From Rana temporaria (lineage: Eukaryota > Chordata > Amphibia > Anura > Ranidae): a stretch of DNA of 64,000 nucleotides. The translations under genes were made by a program, and so were the position numbers. The notes below the pieces were generated by a model. It was not told the DNA's origin and searched no databases. It worked only from the letters and a program-made list of their open reading frames with translations. The stretch covers positions 398,081,838 to 398,145,837 of the forward strand of contig NC_053491.1 in the NCBI RefSeq assembly GCF_905171775.1. Reading direction: 5' to 3'. Below, piece after piece: positions 58,613 through 64,000 of the stretch; position 1 is the stretch's first letter; every line of letters starts with the position of its first letter.

Positions 58613-58757
58613 GGCCTTATTCACGCTTATGCATTTTTAGTGCTTTTTGCATTTTGCGTATTTGCACTACAATCCATTTAACATAGTTTCCTAAGGAGCA
58701 CATTCTGTAGTGCAAATCTGCAAAATGCACTAAAAATGCATAGGTGTGAATTAGGCC
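58613..58757. mobile_element. Harbinger-like MITE, 145 bp
   Basis: TAA flanks both ends (58610-58612 and 58758-58760). The ends GGCCTTATTCACGCTTATGC and (reverse complement) GGCCTAATTCACACCTATGC extend into arms of about 60 bp (atttttagtgc, gcactaaaaat). Confidence 0.85.
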
Positions 58758-59734
58758 TAAAAAAATGCAGTGCAGCAGGTCTGAAAATGCCTGCCAACTT
58801 GCGAAACTACATGCGTTTTCAATTGCTTGTGCTGAGAACAACCTCTTAATATATTAGCGCTTTAATAACGGAGCAAAGCAGCGTGGTAAAGTGATCTTAG
58901 AAATTGTCAGAATAAGATTATAAAAAAAAAATGGGGTTAAACTGAGTTTTACTGCCAGAAAAACAATGTTCTAAAAATGAGAACAGTCTGATATAAATGT
59001 ACCGTCTTCATTTTCCAAACAACCATTTCCCATGTCTCTAAAATATACAGTTTTACATTAAGGCAAAACAAAAAAACGAAATCTTACAAATCGTTTTATT
59101 TCCGGCTGACAGAAAAATATACGGCTTTTGAAAGGAGATGGAATTCATAACCAGCTCAGAATTTCACCTGAGGTGTTAAAAGAGATAAAAGTACAAAGCG
59201 TTGCATTAAACTGAAATGGAGACCGTTTCTTCACCGAAGGAGCTTAAACACCAGCTGAATCTTCTGCGCTTGGGAAAACTCGGCAGGTGTCTGTATCAGG
59301 AATGTCACCGGGTGAAAAAGCACAGAGGAAAAACAATGAACAGAAACACAGCGCGCAAACGCAGGAAGGTGTAAAAAAAAATAAAAAAATAGAAGGGCTT
59401 TTGTTGGAAAACAAAAGGCTGAATCCTGCTGTCTTCTCAAACACTTCAAACGACTTGCACATTCTGCAGAAGGCTCGGAATTATCTGTGCAAATCCTGTA
59501 TGAGGTAGACTGCTGCCTGCCTTCATTTCAAAAACTGTACTTCAGAAACTACGATCAATGCTATACAAAAATAGGGTTTTAAGGGCAATTTTGCATTAGG
59601 TGCACTAATCTAAATGACCACTATAAAGTGCAACTCGTTTCACACCTTTTTGACCTAGATGAAATTCTAAAAACACATCATATTTTCTTATTTCCCAAGA
59701 CTAAGTGCAAAAGGTCTGAAAGACAACCTGGCAG

Positions 59735-61240
59735 CAGAGATGTATTATGGCCTAGGCCGACAAGGCCCAGGCCTAGGGCGGCACTTTGCGGGGGGCGGCG
59801 AAAAAGCGCCCCCCTCCTCCCACACAGAGAGCCGCACAGCTGAATCCTGGAGTTCAGTGCCGAAACGTGCAGTTGCACTGAACTCCAGGATTCAGCTGTG
59901 CGGCTCTCCGTGCGGGAGGAGGGGGGGTTCGCGGGGTGGGGGGCGCTTTTTCGCCGCCCCCCGCAAAGTATAGCGGTCACCGAGGACATCTGCCGCCCGG
60001 GGTCCCGCAGCGTCATTCAGCTTTACAGTGCAGCCGTCCCTCTCTCTCCACTGACTGCAATACACAGTCACTCTTTGGCTCCTCCCCCCTCTTGGCTCAA
60101 TGTTCCTGTGTACACAGCCAGGAGGAGGAGCCGAGGAGAGACACAACAGAGAGCCATGCTGCTGGTATGTGGGACAACTTCAGTGAGAGAAAGAGAGAGG
60201 ACACAGTAACCAGGAGGGAAGGAGGAGGGGGGGCAGGCAGATACGAGGTGACCTAATGAAGTGATGGGAGAGGAGAGGGTGGTATGGGGATATGTGCTGG
60301 GGAGTGATTTGAGAGGGAAGATGATATGTGCTAGTGGGGAGTCTGATCCCCCCCTACTAGCACATATCTTCTTCCCTCTTGAATCACTCCCCAGCACATA
60401 TCCCCATACCACCCTCTGTCCCCCGTCCTCATCCCACCCTGTCCTCACCCCACCCTGTCACCCTGTGCTCATCCCACCCCGTCACCCTGTGCTCATCCCA
60501 CCCTGTCACCCTGTGCTCATCCCACCCTGTCACCCTGTGCTCATCCCACCCCTTCACCCTGTGCTCATCCCCACCCTGTCACCCTGTGCTCATCCCCACC
60601 CTGTCACCCTGTGCTCATCCCCACCCTGTCACCCTGTGCTCATCCCCACCCTGTCACCCTGTGCTCATCCCCACCCTGTCACCCTGTGCTCATCCCCACC
60701 CTGTCACCCTGTGCTCATCCCCACCCTGTCACCCTGTGCTCATCCCACCCTGTCACCCTGTGCTCATCCCACCCTGTCACCCTGTGCTCATCCCACCCTG
60801 TCACCCTGTGCTCATCCCACCCTGTCACCCTGTGCTCATCCCACCCTGTCCCCCTGTGCTCATCCCACCCTGTCCCCCTGTGCTCATCCCACCGCGTCCC
60901 CCTGTCCTCATCCCACCGCGTCCCCCTGTCCTCATCCCACCGCGTCCCCCTGTCCTCATCCCACCGCGTCCCTCTGTCCTCATCCCACCGCATCCCTCTG
61001 TCCTCATCCCACCGCGTCCCTCTGTCCTCATCCCACCGCGTCCCTCTGTCCTCATCCCACCGCGTCCCTCTGTCCTCATCCCACTGCGTCCCTCTGTCCT
61101 CATCCCACTGCGTCCCTCTGTCCTCATCCCATGAAAATGACAGGACGGGTCTTAAAAAGGACGGGGTGCGTCATATATAAACTAGGGGGTGCGTGAGTTT
61201 TCCCAGGCCTAGGGCAGCACAAAACCTAAATACACCCCTG
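59735..61240. mobile_element. Non-autonomous hAT element with minisatellite, 1506 bp
   Basis: Perfect 8-bp target duplication cctggcag at 59727-59734 and 61241-61248. The ends CAGAGATGTATT and (reverse complement) CAGGGGTGTATT are hAT-type. It has subterminal copies of ccaggcctaggg at both ends (59768 and 61204), a palindrome at about 59797-59968 (gcggctctc, ctgaactccaggattcagct), another at about 60279-60412, and a 24-bp minisatellite (60421-61134). No transposase. Confidence 0.93.
60421..61134. repeat. 24-25-bp minisatellite, about 29 units
   Basis: Unit accctgtcaccctgtgctca plus tccc, with single-C length variants (60560-60720) and a second unit type accgcgtccctctgtcctca plus tccc (60890-61130). 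A 24-bp unit is divisible by three, so frames stay open for up to 311 codons. These are not genes. Confidence 0.96.
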
Positions 61241-61349
61241 CCTGGCAGTGAAGGATGTACCAAGGCTCTAGGAAATCTCCATGGGCACACCAGCCATACA
61301 TCTTCTCCATAATCCATATGATTCAAACTGAATTTGAAAAGATAGTTAA

Positions 61350-61828
61350 AGGAGTTGTAAAGGAAACATTTTTTTTGCCTAAAATTAATGTCAGCAAGGT
61401 AGACATACAGAATAGTGTAATGATTCTGTTAAAAAAAAACGAGTAAATGCCTATTAAATTCCTTCATCTATATCACCGCTGGCATTCTAGTTTCTGTTCT
61501 CTCATTCACTTCCTGGTTTGCATCGCTCGGTCATGTAAGAACTACATTTCCCAGTATGAATTGCGGCACGCCCAGTAATTCACACCTCCTTGAAGTCTCT
61601 AACATGTAGAGAGCATCCTGCCACACAGATGTAGTTCCCAGGAGGGGGTGAGCACGTCACTGACCACCGCAGTAAAGGCTCTCTTCACGGTGGTCAGTAA
61701 AATCAGACAAGCAGGAAGTGAACAGAACAGAGAACAAACTTCTGAGAAAAAACTAACAATGAGGAAGTGTAAAGAGGAATGTATGCAGGTAAAGGATGCT
61801 TATTATGAAAAAAGGGTCTACTGTATTC
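61350..61828. mobile_element. piggyBac-like TTAA MITE, inverted relative of 1782-2265
   Basis: TTAA at 61346-61349 and 61829-61832. The left end AGGAGTTGTAAAGGAAA matches the right end of the element at 1782-2265, and the two are reverse complements over most of their length (for example acatttcccagtatg, cacttcctggtttgcatcgc). The right terminal repeat is degraded. Confidence 0.8.
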
Positions 61829-61878
61829 TTAAAACCTGATAGAAATTCATTATAGTAGTCATATATATATATATATAC

Positions 61879-62823
61879 TGTTGGAATACAGAATTGTATT
61901 TTGTGCAATAACTATTGTATATCAGTATTTAATATATATTCTTCAACCAGTAGATGGCAGTGTTTAAAATAGTTTGTTGCTGCATCTATGGTATGCTTTA
62001 TGACTCAGTGGTCCCCAACCTTTTTGGCACCAGGGGCCGGGGGTGGGGGGAGTGTGCAGAAGTTGTTGAAGGGGCCAGTCACAGTCTGTCCTCAACCCCC
62101 TTTACAGTACAGTCCCCCCTTTATATCAGTATCCTCAGTTCTCCTTCACATCATAGCCCCCCCTTTACATTACAGTGCCCCTTTACATTAATGTAATGAG
62201 GACTGCTCTGTAAAGTGGCACTGTAATATAAAGGGGCAATTCACTATAAAAGGGGCACTGTAATGATTACCATGCCCCTTTACAGTGCCCCTTTATATTA
62301 CAGTTCCCCTAGCAATCACAGTGCCCCAATAGTCTGCCCCCCCTTTCCTCTCCAACATGAAACTTCTCCATTCTAATGTCTGCCACACCTTCACAGGACA
62401 CATACCTTTGTCAGAATAGAGGCTGTGATCAGTCCGTGCAGCCTCTCCCGACCCCCCTGACCACCCAATGATATCATCATATCAGCAGGGGGGGAGGGGG
62501 GACACAGGTGGAGCTCTCCATTCCAATCTGCAGCTCCTTCCTCTCCTTCCCTGCTGATTGGAGGACATCATCGGCCGGGTGGGCAAAGGAGCTGGGAGGG
62601 GACAAACAGGCATGGATGCACAGCAGGAGGTGAGCAGCGTCCGTGGTCTGTGATAGTTCTGTGCGGACTGCGGTCACCGTTCATCTCCTGCTGTATGGGC
62701 CAGTCATCAAGGGGTCTGGGGGGTTGGGGACCCTTGCTCCATGTCTTTTCTCAGTACAATAACGTCCTTGTTTCCTGTCTGCAGTTAACCTGTTCTGTAG
62801 GGCTATATACAGGATTTCTAACA
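61879..62823 (+). repeat. Left LTR of the copia derivative, interrupted
   Basis: About 127 bp (61879-62005) plus 87 bp (62737-62823), so about 214 bp without the hAT insertion. Boundaries are TG...CA. The first 60 bp are repeated at 63268-63330 with some 10 differences. Confidence 0.75.
62006..62736. mobile_element. hAT (Charlie-type) element, 731 bp
   Basis: The ends CAGTGGTCCCCAACCTTTTT and (reverse complement) CAAGGGTCCCCAACC are hAT terminal repeats. It sits in the left LTR of the copia element. An 8-bp target duplication is not preserved in obvious form. The interior is made of cccctttacattacagtg-type short repeats. Confidence 0.75.
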
Positions 62824-62950
62824 GGTTATGGGCCCAGACACACCCAGAGAAAAGCTGAGAACCCAATCATAGCCAGCTATAACAAATAAGTGCAAGATAT
62901 ATAACAGAAAGAAGTCTGCAACAGAAATAAAAGAAAATGGCAACACCTCT

Positions 62951-63121
62951 GCAATAAAGCTTTTATTGACAAACCAGAACTACTGGCCTTGGAAATTCAA
63001 AATTAAAATACTGCTAATAAGAGAAAGTATGTGGAAATGTATGAATAAAATCATGCCAGAAGTCTCTTCAGATGAGTGGATAAAGACCAGAAAGCTCAGA
63101 GCACAATCCCTCTTAGCATAG
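62951..63121 (+). pseudogene. Copia Gag N-terminal fragment
   Basis: The frame reads LLTNQNYWPWKFKIKILLIR then ESMWKCMNKIMP, to a TAG at 63119-63121. The NYWPWKFKIKILL...MW pattern is the conserved start of copia-type Gag (UBN2-like). A parallel frame continues as SIEDDQSLHTVYASVKLIK up to 63170, so a frameshift has occurred near 63110. Downstream Gag, including the zinc knuckle, is deleted. Confidence 0.75.
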
Positions 63122-63170
63122 AAGATGATCAAAGCCTACATACAGTATATGCAAGTGTGAAACTAATAAA

Positions 63171-63260
63171 ATGATTGCAGATGCTTTGACAAAACCTCTT
63201 CCAAGAAACAGATTTATAGAACAGATCCAAAATGGGACCAATATAAGGGGTAGTTGCTGA
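63171..63260 (+). pseudogene. Copia RNase H C-terminal tail
   Basis: Reads MIADALTKPLPRNRFIEQIQ then NGTNIRGSC and TGA. ADALTKPLP is the near-universal C-terminal motif of copia RNase H. It lies immediately after the Gag fragment, so everything between Gag residue about 80 and the RNase H end was deleted. Confidence 0.9.
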
Positions 63261-63267
63261 GTGGGGG

Positions 63268-63330
63268 TGTTGGAATACAGAATTGTATTTTGTGCAACAG
63301 CAACTGCACATCAGTATTTAGTATATGCAT
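63268..63330 (+). repeat. Right LTR remnant of the copia derivative
   Basis: Starts TGTTGGAATACAGAATTGTA after the polypurine run; similarity to the left LTR fades near 63330. Confidence 0.75.
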
Positions 63331-63471
63331 GCAATTAAAACCTCTGTTTTTAACGCAAATGGATGACTAGCTGGTAAGAAACCTGAGAAAGTTTTGTATT
63401 GTATTGTCCAATGATCAGAAGCTCATCTGGTCATTATGAAGAGTCTCATACAAAGCTTTAGAAGAAATTAC

Positions 63472-63528
63472 CTTTGCATCCTGTTTGGCAAGGTCATCAT
63501 TCACATTGTCACTTTGGTCTCTTCCCCC
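63472..63528 (-). CDS. anxa4: Annexin A4, 57-nt exon: repeat II/III linker
   Basis: Acceptor tttgcAG before 63528, donor gtaatt after 63472. The exon is 57 nt, a conserved annexin size. It encodes GGRDQSDNVNDDLAKQDAK, matching the A4 linker pattern (GRDE..NYLDD....QDAQ) that connects repeats II and III. Both introns are phase 0. It is the most 5' exon in the window; the remaining N-terminal exons must lie beyond 64000. Confidence 0.95.
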
Positions 63529-64000
63529 CTGCAAAGTAAAAAAACAAAAATTTCAATCTTTTTTATTTTATTTTTTATATAGTTTTCCTTTGTGAATTTC
63601 CCCTTTGTCTTATTAGCCTAATCTAAAGCTGGTCATACAGTGATCGGAATTCGGCCAGTTCAGCATGGACCAGCCAAAATTTTGATCAGCTTGTAGTCAC
63701 CCCCGCTCAACTGAAGTTTTTCATTTGACCAGTTTACCTTTAAAAAACAAACCGTGCATAGAGGTAAAGCAGCCATAAAAACAAAATGGGATTTCTAAGG
63801 GTTGCAGTGTTTTACTGCTTGAAAATGGACAAATGTGACTTGCAGAAAAAAAAGATTTTCATATACAACTTTAACTGCCTATATCTTTAGTTCACGTTTG
63901 TACACTCCCTTTGAATTTTGCCCAGGTTTTATTCTCTATTTGCATTGCCCATGGGTGTAAATTTACGTCAGACTATGAATAAAAAGCCTTTATGTTGTAA
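63529..64000 (-). other. anxa4 intron (continues beyond window)
   Basis: Upstream intron adjoining the 57-nt exon. AT-rich, with a local ggtcatacagtgatcggaat MITE-like fragment near 63632. No exon in this part. Confidence 0.7.

Larger units (their letters stand above)
61879..63330 (+). mobile_element. Ty1/copia retrotransposon deletion derivative
   Basis: The left LTR starts TGTTGGAATACAGAATTGTA at 61879 and ends TTTCTAACA at 62823, with a hAT insertion inside it. Next comes ggttatgggcccag, a plausible primer-binding site. The internal part holds the start of Gag and, after a large deletion, the end of RNase H; a G-rich polypurine run (gagtggggg, 63259-63267) then precedes the right LTR (63268), which keeps only about 63 bp. 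Protease, integrase and reverse transcriptase are missing. Confidence 0.85.
55519..63471 (-). other. anxa4 intron, 7953 bp
   Basis: Donor gtaatt at 63471, acceptor cag at 55519. It contains a possible LTR (55577-56592), an inverted repeat (57525-57660), a Harbinger MITE, a hAT element with minisatellite and a copia derivative. 58760-59734 appears unique; a 52-codon basic frame at 59216-59374 on the plus strand has no known relative that I recognise. Confidence 0.8.

Noticed and set aside
59216..59374. 52-codon basic frame (starts METVSSPKELKHQ) in an anxa4 intron
   Set aside because: It has a short start-to-stop frame, no domain known to me and no supporting context. Probably chance.
60261..61196. 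311-codon frame and overlapping frames on both strands
   Set aside because: The 24-bp unit keeps all frames open. The peptide is an 8-residue repeat (HPVTLCSS-like) and lies in a hAT element.

Overview
The window is a piece of a vertebrate nuclear genome, almost certainly an anuran and probably a ranid-type true frog. This rests on intron/exon structure, vertebrate annexin coding sequence and dense AT-rich sequence packed with amphibian-style DNA transposons and miniature elements. No tRNA, rRNA or bacterial-type feature was seen. The species cannot be fixed from the sequence alone.

The only host gene I can support is the 3' half of annexin A4 (anxa4) on the minus strand. Six exons, running from 63528 down to 43590, have the exon lengths typical of vertebrate annexins (57, 94, 96, 59, 123 nt and a short terminal exon). 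They encode the end of repeat II/III linker, repeat III, repeat IV and the stop codon. The 5' half of the gene lies beyond position 64000. The 43 kb downstream of anxa4 (1-43440) holds no host exon that I could recognise.

Most of the rest is transposon archaeology. 1-9 kb: a Tc1 element (3260-5884) carrying a hAT element with perfect 8-bp target duplications and a PIF/Harbinger-like MITE, then a second, rearranged Tc1 element with its own hAT insertion, then a LINE-like insertion with a 17-bp target duplication. 9-25 kb: many miniature elements flanked by TTAA (piggyBac-like) or by TWA trinucleotides (Harbinger-like), a LINE ORF2 tail with 16-bp target duplications, an 0.9-kb foldback element and a near-perfect 460-bp palindrome. 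26-27 kb: a decayed DIRS-order reverse transcriptase split by a TTAA element. 30-31 kb: a 22-bp minisatellite with higher-order structure. 37-39 kb: a young gag-only LTR retrotransposon with an intact 315-codon SCAN-like Gag ORF. 46-48 kb and 59-63 kb (anxa4 introns): a hairpin-chain element, a hAT element containing a 24-bp minisatellite, and a Ty1/copia deletion derivative in which the start of Gag is joined to the end of RNase H.

The features do not form a pathway. They are one housekeeping-type gene fragment in a matrix of nested mobile elements, and the nesting order gives relative ages. Long open frames at 30-31 kb, 47.2 kb and 60.3-61.2 kb come from tandem repeats, not genes.
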